Assembly: GCA_914767715.1 (NCBI GenBank)
Contig: OU612065.1
Coordinates: 1,426,001-1,490,000, forward strand
Reading direction: 5' to 3'
DNA: 64,000 bases
Source of the DNA: Membranipora membranacea
Lineage: Eukaryota; Bryozoa; Gymnolaemata; Cheilostomatida; Membraniporidae
The position numbers and the translations under genes are program-made. Below, in pieces: positions 35,690 to 48,432 of this stretch. A model generated the notes under the pieces. It was not told the origin of the DNA and searched no databases. It saw nothing but the letters and a program-made list of their open reading frames with translations. Every line of letters begins with the position of its first letter. Position 1 is the first letter of the stretch.

Positions 35690-38600
35690 TGGGAGAAATT
35701 TGGACAAGGGCTTTCATTTCTGAGCTGCTCTAACATTCACACAGCATGCCTCGTTCTTTACTCTACTATAAACTACTGGGAATATTATTCATCACGCGGA
35801 TGCTGGGTAAGTTTAGCTGCTAACTTGTAATGTCAAAGCACCTGATCACAGGATATGGTCTGAAATTTGAAATAATACGATTGCAGTACGAATGAACATA
35901 TCCCCGAGGTATAGACGCCAATAAAGACATTCCACTCTGATATGATTTTACCCTGCCAGAGAGCCCTTAACAAGATTTTAAAATACATTCAATAACGGTG
36001 AGCTATTCAAAATTTTCTCAACAACTTCTTAATGTGATAAGAAAGTTTTCATAGAGCTCTTAAAACTGACACATTTAAGTTTTCATATATATTGATAAAT
36101 TATTACGTTTTATTGAATTTTAATACATTGTTATATTTGGTTGTAAGTCCATTTCCTGCTGGGGTTTAAAATATAGTTTACTTCGTGTTCATGGAACAAT
36201 TGCTGCTGCCAGCTCTATCCATAAAGTCAAAGCTTCAAACTGTTATTTCCACTTCAAATCACGATACCAGAAACATAATGAAATGGTGTGAGCACGTTTT
36301 ACTGTTATGATAAGTATCCTAGATCTGTACATATCCTTACCACCTACGTATAACAACTGGGCAGGGAGGGTATAAATAGATATGTCATACATCATAGTGT
36401 ATGTAACAGACACCGGCTTCATCATTCCTTTCTCTGGATCACATCTAGTGTAAGATGGATAATTGATGAGGATAGACGCTTTATTTGGTCACTTTGTCAT
36501 AGACGATTGCAATGCATGTGAGAAGCTCGGACACTTTAATGTTATTGTATACCCGGATATTGAATTCCCTAAAATAGCAGATCGGAGATTCTGAGAGATT
36601 TTAGCCATAAGTTGTAAATCAGTGTACCACTGAGTTGAGAGCTTTGTGACATAACGTCATGTCTGACAGTCATTGTCTGTTCACCTGGATTAGACTCACA
36701 CAATTAGACTGACTGGCTACCTATTAATATCTGAGATCTGTAATTGTCGTGTTTGGAATAAGCATGCAGATTAGGTACAATAATCATCTATACCAGTCTG
36801 TAACTCAGCGACCCTTTGGTATGGGGAGGCCTTGTGCTGCAGCTCAGAGTCCGTTTGATAAGTGCCAAGTGACCAGTGCCAAGTGACCAGATGTATTAAG
36901 CTAATGAGATCAATTATGAGGATTGTTATCTGATATGGGCCCTCAAATCCTTCAGAAATCAATGCCGTAAATATTATTAACTGTCCCTCAATTGTCAGAT
37001 TAGGAACACACAGCAGACCAGGATATTTATAAATTATCAAATAAATTGGTTATTATGCCCACAGTGTTATTGGCACTAATAGTGGCTGTAATTTAATAGA
37101 AGTGTAATATCTGTGAGCGGGAGAATAGCCCCAGGGCTCATAACACCAGCCTCTCTTCTCTGATTATTTGTGATTTTTTTCCACGCCCAAACATTTTAGA
37201 AGTGCAAACCAGTAATCCCATTGCTAAATATGAATTGATAAAACATAACCCTTGGGGCTGATGTTTTCAGTATTGGTGGTTATGAACCTAACTATTTGGT
37301 CATATTTTATGAACAGCTGTGTGAAATCATATTCTCATTAGCGACGAGAGAAATGATAAGTTTTGTCATAGACATTGAGTGTAGGATTATAGACTGATAG
37401 TCAAAAGCACACTATTATTGTCCATAACTTTCTAATCCCATATAATCAAAGATTATAAAAGTCATTGCTATAATACAGCGATATTAAATTCACATCCACA
37501 GTTCTACAAAAATTTAATTGCTGTTATTGTGTTCCTAGTGGGGGTTGCTTACACCGCTGTCACAATATTTATCATGTTTATTCAGTTATTGTGATACCAG
37601 AAATCAATGTAATGGTAAAGTTGTAACACTGGAATAGTCGCATCAAAAGCCATCATGTTTCACTGGCTTGAAATGTCAAATAGTGATGACAAATTGCTCT
37701 CTAACATTATGGTAATTTCCAAAATGTTACACAGTTAGCATGACATTTAATTTGAAGTTGTTAGGCTGTTTCCAAACACACATATTACTGCTGTCGAATG
37801 TGCGACTGTGAGTAATCAGTTGGTAAATGTCAATCACCCTGCAGACTTCTAGTAAGTTTGTTGGTGACTTGGCTTGAGCAACTCTATCTATGGCAGTGTA
37901 TGCCACCAGACTACCCGCACCCTTCTATCTGCTTGCCTGGATAAACTCACAACAATCATACATTCATAGAAGCAGACAAATATACACATACACCCTCAAT
38001 ACACCCTCACCCTCATATACTGACATACAACACAGACATACAACATTGAGTCAGGCTGATTAGATGTCTGGTGGTTGTATTGTTTTGGAGTCCTAATGAA
38101 TGTTTGATCGTCCTAATTGAAATTTGTTGGCACATCTGTCATCTATTTTGACAGAACTTGACTGGACCTTGGTATGAACTGCTTTATTATGGGTTTACAA
38201 CCTCTATTGTTAAAATATCACCTAAATAACTCATTTACTTGTGGTTATAGCTAATTTGATGGGAACTTTTTTTCAAAATTTACTGCCTGTTGTTCTAAAT
38301 AAAAATGATTTTAATTGCTTGAATAACAAACATTGTGAAGTAGGACTCCAAAATAACCTCAAAATGTCTATTTCCTCAGTCGGATGTCATAAAAAATGAC
38401 TCCCAGAACCAAAATGTCTATTATTACTGTGAATCTTTTTGCACATCTAAGCATGTCATGTTGTATGGGTAGTGGCAGCGGTCGCCAGGCTGACCATGGT
38501 CAGATATGTTCTAACAATTAGGAATTCCCTACAGGAAACAAGCCCATTATTTCGATTCTCCATGCTCATGTCTCTACCTTGTCCATATTGTATCTAACTC

Positions 38601-41600
38601 GCTAGAAAATTTAGAGCTTAAACATATTTTCTTACAATGATGTAACACAGGACTAAGTTTAACTTTTTATAATTACTTTATAATAAGATATACATGTTTG
38701 TTTTATTTGCCTGAAATAGATGAGAATTTTAGCCTGTTGGGCAGCTGGGCAGCAGTAAACTGATGATATACTAATGAATCATTTGTCTACAAGCAGTGTA
38801 TTATAAACTGGTTTAATCCTGTAGGATTTGGCAACGGGCATATCGTCATCTTGAGATTTGATATTATCGAACAGACATCGTGAGGAAAATCACCAACTGC
38901 ACCCAATTTTACCTCACCCCTATGACCTCTCTTATCACCAGAATTGTAGTATTAGCCCAGCCCAATTACTTCATAGTTACAACATCAATTATTTAGATGA
39001 TGTTTAGGAAAAAATAGTAAATAATGAAGAGTATGTGTAACAAAAATATTTTGAAACAATTCTCGAGGAATGAGAGACCGAGGAATGAGAGACGCGTGTT
39101 CTATCATGTCACCATTTCTGATTGAACAGATCAAACTCGTGCTGACCTTGGACACAAGAAATACCTCTTGTATTAGCCCAACAGTGGTAACAAAATGTAA
39201 AAATTAATGACCATGTTATGAATGTTATACCACATTCTTAAAGATAAAGCCTTCTCGTGTGGCTACTTTTTGGTGGCTAACGTAGATAGGCCAACGTAGA
39301 TATGTCATAGCGAGTATGAGAGCGATTATGAGAGCGAGTATGAGAGAGTATGAGAGCGAGTATGAGAGAGTATGAGAGAGTATGAGAGCGAATATAGGAG
39401 TGTCAGCTGACTTCTACTTAGCAAACAGAGATGAGTGTTGGCAGTGTTATATATCCCACATCTGAGGTCTGATGGGAAAATGTTGACTTTCATGGTTTGG
39501 AGATGAAAGCAATATCTTGTCTGAATGTTCAGCTAATTCATCAGCAAACACTAACAAGATGTGTATCTTTCTCTAATTAGTGTTCCTTATGTTTTCTCAT
39601 ATCAGAGGCCGGAGAATACCTCAACAGCATTAACAGGGAATATGTCCATAAAAATATGATGATGGTAGCACAATAGTGACCAGCATACCTTCATTAACCA
39701 ATTTTTTTACCAATTAGTGAAATTATCATACAGTTTGAGATCGTGGTGCACGTGGGATACTTGACTCTGCCGTGGGATACTTGACTCTGCCGGAGGGTGA
39801 TAGCATTGAAGCTCTCTAATCTGACAATAACAAACTCTGTACTCTTACATCCTACACAAAACAAAAATCTTACTTCTAGCCTGCCTTTGGGAGAGGCTTG
39901 AACGTGTTTTGAATATAACACACATGGCTTACCGTAAGGCATGCTATTGTTTTAATTCCCTCACTCCGTGTGGCTTTGAGCTTTACCGTGGAAGTCAAAC
40001 CCTGTCCGATTTATCCCCATAGGATACAAGCTAGCTCAGCTATGAGAAATGTAGAGCACCCTTTCATAGAACCGTTATTTCTTACCATTCTTTAATGACA
40101 TTTCCAGTGAAAAAATGCTCATTGTTTCTTTCTTAAACGCAGGATGTTTTTTCAAACCTGATTTGCTTGACAAATATTTTCAGTTGAATTCCTAATCAAC
40201 ACTAAACTTTTTATGTGCATTGATTCCAGAACGAATTGCTTTGTGTCAATGATTCTTTGTATCTTTTTAGCTATGATTGAAAGGTTCACAATCCCAGGCC
40301 CATAGTTTTTAAAGATTCTAATAAATCATCACTTGGTTCATAGACATCTCAATCTAAACCAAGTTTGGTCCATTTGCCTGCATTCCGAGTCGCTCCCGAT
40401 CCGTTGGTCATGCCTGCGGCGTGACCAGTGGATGAGAGCAACAGGAATGCAGACAATTGGATCAAACTTGTTCTAATCTCAATCCTAGAGACTGTGCCAC
40501 AGAGGGTGCAGTGTATATTTATTCTTCTCGTCTAAGTATATGGATGATACTGAAGTAGATCCCTTAGTATATAGTTCTGATAGTTATTGTTGTTGCGATC
40601 TTACAGACGCTGAGCTGTTAATGACAGACCATGATGTAGATTACACTTACTGTCTACATTTCTCCAAAGTCAGATTCACCATAGACAATGCCCATACACA
40701 GTGTGCTGATGATGGTATGACCATACTAAAGTCACCGCTTCAATCTAAAACCAGGAGTATCATAAACGACTGGGATATCGCTGGTGATGTGTGGGTTACA
40801 GACGACAGGCAGAGCTGTATGACTGTTAAACAGGAGTGCACTCGGGTAAGTCCCCCTCCTCTCAGGCGCCCCCTTCAAGCAGAGCTTCACTATATCTATC
40901 AGAACTCCCCTTACCCACCACCCACATGACTTTACTTATTTCTTATTTATTTATGATATGTACATGTTGGTTACAGGCTGAGGGTAGACAAAACAAACCA
41001 TCATTGTATGTGGAATTCCTAAATTGACCACGGTAGCAAACCTCCACTGACCTAAATGAGTTTAATGCCTTGTGAACTTGAATAAAGTATCATGACAGCT
41101 GACATCTATTGTATGGTGTCAAGTAATTCCGTGTACAATCTTTCCAGTATGAAATATCAGTGAGATCTATAACAAGAAAATGTGGAATCGTTTTCTCAGA
41201 TTCCAAAGTACGACGAAGTCGACATAGTAGATTTATTTTTCAGACATCTAACTCTGCATTTGGAGGAGGGTTTTGTTTAGAGAAACAGCTCAAGCCTATT
41301 CTAACTGACTGTACATCCAGTAAACGCTATGTTATCTGTATGAAAGGTAAGGGAGATAACGACTACATTAGAAAAGGAAAGCTTGACTTACCCGGTACAT
41401 ACCTAATGGTATCAATTCTTAATGTCAGTATATGTCAGTGACAGAATCGCTGACGATCACTGATGCAAATGCACTCTCTCCTGATGCATTGCTCTGATCA
41501 AAAATTGATCCAATTTGTTTTATTGCTCAAAATTAGATTTCGCATGGTGACTTAAATAATCACAATAATATCCCCAGTTACCCATTTCCAATATTGATTT

Positions 41601-44600
41601 ACAGTTCATACCTTGAGAGACAGAGGTAACCAGTAGATTAAATGGCAATAAATAAAAAGGAATGCCTGGACTGTATAAATCTGTAACTGAGTGCTCTTGT
41701 CATTTTTTTTGGTCAATATTTGGCCTGGGCATGTTTCAAAACAAATGATTGCATAAGAAAGTTGCTCTAAGTTTTTCTGACGCCCTAGTAAATGAAATTC
41801 CATAAATTGTGTGATTGCTGCCACCACCATAGCTGCTAATACCATTGCCTCGAAGTCAATATAGCTGAACTTTCACACAGGCATGGTTATATGTTTTACT
41901 GCGATGGTCTACCACATTCACCGAATAATGAAGAATTTTGATTTTGGCCTGAAGGAAGCATTAGGAAATATAGACAATAGCATGTCATGATTTGGCTGTA
42001 ACACAGAATTACATCAGACTGTATACGATAAGAGGGAATGTTGAGAAATAAAAAACGACCATGTGACTAAAAACTGCTGATAAAAAAATACTTTGATCTT
42101 CTCATTTTTATGTAGGACGTTTTACGTCATCTAATCCCAAAATGAAGTAAACAGCTGTTACAATTCATATTCCTTATTGCTGCTGTATCAACTTGTCAAA
42201 GTAATTAATTACCATATAAAGGGTCCATCACTGTTTTAGTAGGGTGATCACCTTACGTCTGCTGAGCTTCAGGACATGTAATGTCCAAAAAGTCACAAAC
42301 ACAATCAAAACACTTTTCATGCCTCATCATGACCCCAGCGTGTCTTTGTGAATCAGAACGCATAATGACAGATTTTATATTTTCAGCTCGATGCTCATCA
42401 AAGCCCATAAAGTTCAATCTGCTGACTCTAGGTAGTTGCTGACTATAGACTGTGTAACATGCTGCACAGTTCAGCCCTTTATTAATTATCCTGCACGTTT
42501 TAATTAGCCAGCAGAACATCAGCCAAATATCATAGCCCTGTTTTTTTGTGACTATCTTATGATAAAAGTGCTATTAAAGGCTTTTTGATCTATGATCTCG
42601 TAATTGCTCATGACTCAATAACAGATTTGTAATAAGTGTGGTCTTTGTGAAATGTTAGTTAGGTTTGCCCAGGTATCGGAAATGAGTGTGGTCTGGAAAA
42701 AACTATCTTGTTTTTTCTTCTCTATTTAATAAGATTTAGTATGCTTGTATAAGCCTGCTACATCCCTCAACACTTCCACCTACCTTCACTGCTTTGCTTT
42801 ATTTACAGAATACATCCCCACAACCCCTACAACAACATCTACTACAACTACAACCACCACAACCCCAACAACTACAACAACTACAACTACCACAACTACC
42901 ACACCTACCCCGACCTCACACGAGCCTGGTATTACTTGGAAACGCTTGATGACATCTACACAGGGCATGAACTCTGCTGACTCTGCTGACTCGAGCGTCG
43001 AGAGTGTAGGAGGATCTAAGGGTGGTTTTGCTGGAGTGATGCTTGGATTAGGCATGGGAAAAGGTGACCTGCTAGGTATGGTTGGACAAATTAAGTAACT
43101 CATATTTTCCATAGGATGAAAGATCTATCGGTATTTCTTATGTTGTCTGATTCATCAACCTCAGTTTCATTAGGGATGTTTTATAGATATATGTGTCACT
43201 TATCAGAGGGAGTGTCAGGGTTATAAGCAGGAATCCAGTAGATGAAATGTTCGTAATCGTAATACCACTATCGTAAACTGGCTATAGTCGTTACAGAGAC
43301 TCAAGTCTCTGGTCATTACATAAATATGTGCACAGTATATAATAGCCAGTAGTAGGGACATGACCCAGTGGAAATAATGTATAACGCTCTCATGTGACCA
43401 ATATGAGGGAAGATATTTTAAGTATGCAGCATCCAACCCTGGACTTTTCACTTAAAGTGTGGCCTGTTGTCTGAGGAATGAAAAGGTGAAATTCTCACTC
43501 CACCAAGGCTTTCAATATTGGAACAGAAATTCTGATGGTATATACCTGGTGCTACATCTGGATAAAGCTTTGAACACAAAATTCACTGCCAAGTACATTA
43601 TTTCCATATTACCTTACCAGGGGCAGAGATACTGAAATCTCCAGAGCAATGCACAAAAAAATGAACACATGGTAGATGCGAAAACCAGAGAGTAATTTAA
43701 AGCCTTCCTTTATTACCCATAATGTTCATCACATCAATCAATTGTGCTGTGAAGAAGAGGTCAAACAAGCATTAGGGTTGATTCTCCATCAGATCTGGTG
43801 ATTGATTCTCCATCAGGGCTGGTGATTGATGCACTTAGATCGTGCCTCGTTATTCCTTTCATATAATCTGGAAATTTGAGAAAAACAGCTCAAAAAATAA
43901 CCTCAGAAAATAATTGCCTATATCTATTACACAAGCTGCTAAAAAACGCAGTTAATCGAATTGACTATCTCTTTGAGTTGAAGAAAATAAATCAACAAAC
44001 AGCTGATAAAATATATCATAATGTGTTTTCTATCAAATAATTATCAAACAAAATCTAAAAGTTTCTCTAGAAAATGATATATGGATCTCTAAAATAAATT
44101 ACATCGTAATGTTAATCTCTTCTCGTTTTTTTGCAAACTCCAAAATTTGTAACTGGCTTCACATTATATAACTTGCAGGATGATTTAGATATTGCAAGAT
44201 AGCAGTGTAACAAGGGTGTTATCCATAGAGTTATTATATACTCTGTAGTGGACAATGCAGTGCTCAAAACGTCCTACTATTGCGAAATCCATGACCGACG
44301 CAATCTGGTTGCGCATGGCCAGTGCCTGTATCATATAATTTATCATTGAGAATTTAGGAATTGGGTAGGAAAATTTAAGTTTTAGAGCGCTTATAGCCAT
44401 TTTTTCGGAAAAATTTTCATGGCACACTATGTGGAACACTTGTAGGTATTTTCACTTGCAGCCATTGGAAAAATTTTCTATTTTTTTCCCATCAAAATAA
44501 GCCAAAACCCCAACCGCAAACACATCATTGTGATGAAAAAAAATTACCGGGCTAGCTTGTTTTTTCCACGTTTCTCTCAACCATAAGTTGGATTCTGTCT

Positions 44601-47544
44601 CTTTTACTCATATGTTAGCCATCAAGTGAGTTAATGTTATTTGTTCAGTATAAAGTGTACATATAGCTTGTGGAAAAGCTGACTGGAGGTTAAAAGTTGG
44701 CCGCTAAGTTCCGCCATTTGCAGAAGTTAGTTACATATGGTTCTGACTAAGATCCGGCGCTTAGATTTGGCTATGCCATTTAGAGCTCTAAATTCCCTCT
44801 CCGGTGGTGTCTTCTAGTTTATGAATTCGCAAAACCATTCAACCATACACAGCAGGTTTTGAAAGCATATAAATGAATGCATTTTGTAACAAACTTTTTT
44901 GATAAGTCACTGAGTATCAAGTGCATCTTTGAATGGAAAACTCACATACATACCTTTCCAGACTGACTCCAGATTTTTCAGAACAATACACACTAATGTG
45001 ACATTTTAAGTTGACGGATATTTCTGATTTCTCACCATACTTGAAATAAGGGACCATTGCTTCAGAGCAGTCGTTGTGGATGTTTGATACAAATTTCTGG
45101 TATGATTATTATGACTATGGTTGTTTGGTTGTGTTTGTAAATTAGTTGAGATGGCAACTTCAGCATCATTCATAATATTTTGTATATACTCCAGTAAAGG
45201 CGCTGGCAGTTGACGTATACATGTGTATTTGTTTGCATAGTTTTGACGGAAGGGGGAGTAGTGTAGTACTAGTAGAAGTGTTCAATCCTTTGAAATGACC
45301 AGAGTTAGTATTTCATACAGCTGTGATTCTCCAGCAGAAATAGATCGATGCTATAACAATGGACTGACAGTAACGCCACATCTGATTTTAGCACCAACCT
45401 TAATTGATCTTCTTTGACATAAGAAACAAAAAACCTATAATAATACCCTCAATAAAGTAACGTTATCTGGAGAGCAAATCTGAATCTTGACATTATGTAA
45501 ACTGTGACTGAAAATGAGGCAAGCTGCAAACTTTTACACCTCCGATCACTTGTTCACAGGCTAGTCGTTCTTCATTTAATCAAAAATAAAATAAACCCAC
45601 TGAATGTGTATCATATGAGCAAGAGAGACAGGACACAGCTTATATGGCTGGCAAGTGGCAGTAGAAAAAACAAGCTAGCCCGGTATGGATTTCGCAATAA
45701 TTAAGTAGGACAAAAACTGATGCTATTTTTTTACACATTGACCACTCTAGAGTATATAATAACTCTATGGTGTTATCCTTCAACCCTGTAAATAATTGAA
45801 TAAGGTCTCTATTCATTGAGCATAGCTGCTTATCAGCCTTCCTTATACAAGGGATGGTACACTGCACTAATTAGAGTGTAGGGACAACCAGATCTGCTGT
45901 TAATTAAAAGTGATCTTCACATCATAGTCATAATGAATTCCTTATCATTTGGAACCGGAAAATAAAGTCACGATTTATCAGTAACACTGCCTGATTTCTC
46001 ATACCAGAGCAACTCGTCACTTTTCTGGATGACTGTTCATGTTCAACCACCCTACCGAAGGAAAGGGAAGAAAACCTGACAGGATGACTCATGTTGAAAC
46101 GATGGGCTGAATTACAACACTGCTCATAACCAGACTGATCATAACAAGACTGATCGGATAGGTTTTGTGTCGCCTCTCAATAATCAAGTTTGGCAGATGA
46201 ATCTCTGGGAGGAAGCCTGAGATAGGCATCTCTCAGAATTAGGTTATACGATTGCGATGTATCATTTCATAACATTGATCTAAGGCCAATCAATTATGAG
46301 ATGTTACAGCTTCAAAGTGTCTCCCTCAACACAACATTACTTATTTGGAGTTGTAGTTACTCAGCTACTTTTAACCACCTGCAGTTTGAGGAGTTTTGTC
46401 CAAAACTACTTGGTTTGGGACCCAAACTCCCTGTTGGTACAAATAAAATAATGGACATGATTTAATGGTTGTCCTCTCTTTCTTCAAGTTTTCATTTTAT
46501 TGATTTATAATTGTATTTCCTCATACCAGTTCCTCAATGCAGCTGCCATCCTGCTTGTCCCCTACATGTTTACACATGGGCTTATGAGATGTTGATGATG
46601 TTTATCCCTTTCCTCAGTCATTTGATTACATAAAAATATATACCCTGTATTTTTTATCTTTTAATTGACCATCAGCTGAAATAGCTGACTAATTATTGTA
46701 TGTACAATATGGGTGGTGTCTTGTCTTCAGGGCTACCTGTGATGGGATGTGATCATGATAAACATCAGTGCTTATGTGCCAACTCAATTTTGATTGATAA
46801 TAAGTTATTTTATATCTTATCAATGTGAATATCTCTTTTGCAGGTCTCATAATTGGAGTAGTTACTGGAACATTTTTGATACTATCCCTGGTGTTTGTGT
46901 TGTGCTGTGCATGTCAGGGGCAGAATGCAAAGATCATCAGGCGCTGCAGTCGTGACAACTACGACGCTGCTGAGGATGAGTCTAATAACTCTCTTGTCGG
47001 AGGAGACAAGAACATGAGTAGCGCTTCATCTAACACTTTAGAAGGCCAGTACAGCCGGACAGTGACTACGGAGGAAAGTAGTCTTGAGATGAGTGATGCC
47101 CGTAGCCAAAGTACCCAGCTATCAAAACAGGATATACATGGGGCTATCATCTACCCCCCACCACCGAGCCTTTATGACACTCCTGCAGCTGCTTCAAATG
47201 AAGTTTATGGAATATTACCAACTGTTAATCAGCATCAGAGGACACTTAACCCCCTATACTCTGTTGTACAAATGAGGCAGCCGGCAAGGGACAGCGTAGC
47301 ATCGGAGGAGTTACCTCTGCCCCCTCCACCCCCTCCTCCACATGGTGTCATCGACACAGACGAAGAGGAAATGAGCGTGAAAGGGCTCAATCCAAGTTTT
47401 AAAACTTTTCTAGATAAGACTATATCAGTAAGACCTGTAAGTGAGAGAAACAGTATGTATCCTCCTCTCAGCCCAACACAATCACGTCATCATAGAGAGG
47501 GCACAGACTCTGAGAAACGTGGTCTTATGACCTCCGACCTATGA
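35690..47544 (+). CDS. C-type-lectin-like transmembrane receptor with Thr-rich stalk and proline/tyrosine tail
   Basis: Modelled exons: 35690-35806 (ATG 35746), 40559-40845, 41148-41346, 42809-43063, 46844-47544; phases close at 500 aa. Residues 1-20 look like a signal peptide (MPRSLLYYKLLGILFITRML). About 20-182 resembles a C-type-lectin-like domain: YCLHFSKVRF at its start, a VWVTDD position where WIGL usually sits, paired cysteines, and a closing LTDCTSSKRYVICMK. No EPN, QPD or WND motif is visible, so calcium-dependent sugar binding is unlikely. A Thr-rich mucin-like stalk follows, then the membrane segment LIIGVVTGTFLILSLVFVLC with CC. The tail of about 200 residues has LPLPPPPPPP and tyrosines in NEVYGIL, NPLYSVV and SLYDTP, possible SH2/SH3/EVH1 docking sites. 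AATAAA is at about 47876. The acceptor at 40559 is the weakest join, and an extra exon in the 4.7-kb intron cannot be excluded. Confidence 0.75.
39298..39395. repeat. Short GAGCGAGTATGAGAGAGTAT array
   Basis: Imperfect tandem copies of GAGTATGAGAGC/GAGTATGAGAGA, about 8 units. Intronic. Confidence 0.7.
40356..40475. mobile_element. 120-bp hairpin MITE-like insertion with 9-bp flanking direct repeat
   Basis: The arms (about 58 bp each) are almost reverse complementary. The left begins AAACCAAGTTTGGTCC and includes CTGCATTCC; the right ends GGATCAAACTTGTTCTA. It is flanked on both sides by ATCTCAATC (40346-40354 and 40476-40484), consistent with a 9-bp target-site duplication. It is the best-delimited insertion in the window. 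Confidence 0.8.
41347..42808. other. Intron of the lectin-like receptor
   Basis: No coding signature or repeat worth naming was seen. Confidence 0.5.
42815..42917 (+). repeat. Thr-codon microsatellite (coding)
   Basis: Runs of ACA/ACC/ACT codons in the receptor stalk encode TTPTTTSTTTTTTTTPTTT-type sequence, a likely O-glycosylated spacer. The array is prone to length variation. Confidence 0.85.
43064..46843. other. Large intron of the lectin-like receptor
   Basis: No exon recognised. It contains the foldback structure at 44203-45790 and a small direct duplication (GATTGATTCTCCATCAG at about 43780 and 43803). Confidence 0.5.
44203..45790. mobile_element. 1.6-kb foldback structure with interrupted left arm
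   Basis: The right arm 45590-45790, read as reverse complement, aligns with two left blocks. Block 44203-44300 shares TAGAGTTATTATATACTCT and ATTGCGAAATCCAT. Block 44545-44625 shares CCGGGCTAGCTTGTTTTTTC, TCTGTCTCT and CTCATATG. About 245 bp separates the two left blocks but has no counterpart on the right. There is no transposase ORF in the interior, so it is probably non-autonomous (inference). Confidence 0.7.
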
Positions 47545-48432
47545 TACCTCATACTCTCTGCCCTTAAATCTCCTTCCAATCATAACGCCCATATATCAGC
47601 TCAAATAACACAAAATCATCTGTATAGAATCTTAGCATGTTTATCCTACTGCGTTATTTCATCAGAATAAAAGGGGCAGGCAACTGCTAATACTTTGATT
47701 CTTTTTTTTGCTGGTTACAATCTAGTTATTATGTAATGCTGTGCGAGAATTGGTGACAAATTATGTGAATAGAATATTTTATCTTATTACAACCTATTAC
47801 CTTATTACAACGTATTACCTTCTCAGCAAAAATGCAATATTTCTTTTAACAAAACTGTTGTTATAATTATTTATGCAATAAATTTCATACAGTGTATTTT
47901 GCTAAAATAATTTATTGCTTATATGTGCAAAAAATTATTATCTATTGTTTGATAAAAAACTAGAGATCAGGGCAATTATGACTTCGGAGTGGGAAACATG
48001 CAGTCTGAAAACGCAGAGGAAATCTTTCCCCTCATACTAATCGGATACAAAGCAACACATCATGACCCATATGGTACTAGTACACTGGGAGATCAATCAT
48101 CAGCTGTGAAATGTCAACTATATGATCATTTTTATTTTTCACATCAATCTAAATCTCATTTTATACAGTAAAGTTTGTGATACACACTAAATAAATGTTA
48201 TGTCTGATGATGATGATCCTTGGTATCTCAAATCTATAGCCCGCTTGACAAGCTTGTCAAGACAGGCTACTAAAATTAGACCAGGGAGGGTGATTATTAG
48301 GGAAATTATTTCAAGCATTTTTAAGGAGTTGTCTTCAGCTTGATTAAGTATACACAACTCCCTTTTGGTTGATACACTATTCACTATGTGGCTTTTTGTT
48401 TAGCTCACCTCATTTTCAACATCAAAAATGTT
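47545..48432. other. 3' UTR of the lectin-like receptor and convergent spacer
   Basis: The receptor's 3' UTR probably ends soon after AATAAA at about 47876. The spacer to the next, convergent gene has one palindrome (48238-48269). Otherwise nothing recognised. Confidence 0.5.
48238..48269. repeat. Dispersed palindrome, AAGCTTGTCAAGACAGGCTA type
   Basis: CCGCTTGACAAGCTTGTCAA then GACAGGCTA. The arms match 14871-14887, 15891-15922 and 49944-49995. Confidence 0.75.

Larger units (their letters stand above)
35807..40558. other. Large first coding intron of the lectin-like receptor
   Basis: About 4.75 kb without recognisable coding sequence. It holds short tandem arrays (39298-39395, 39760-39793) and the hairpin element at 40356-40475. 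Confidence 0.5.

Noticed and set aside
42786-43112. Val-rich minus-strand ORF
   Set aside because: It is the complement of the Thr-codon repeat in the receptor stalk exon.
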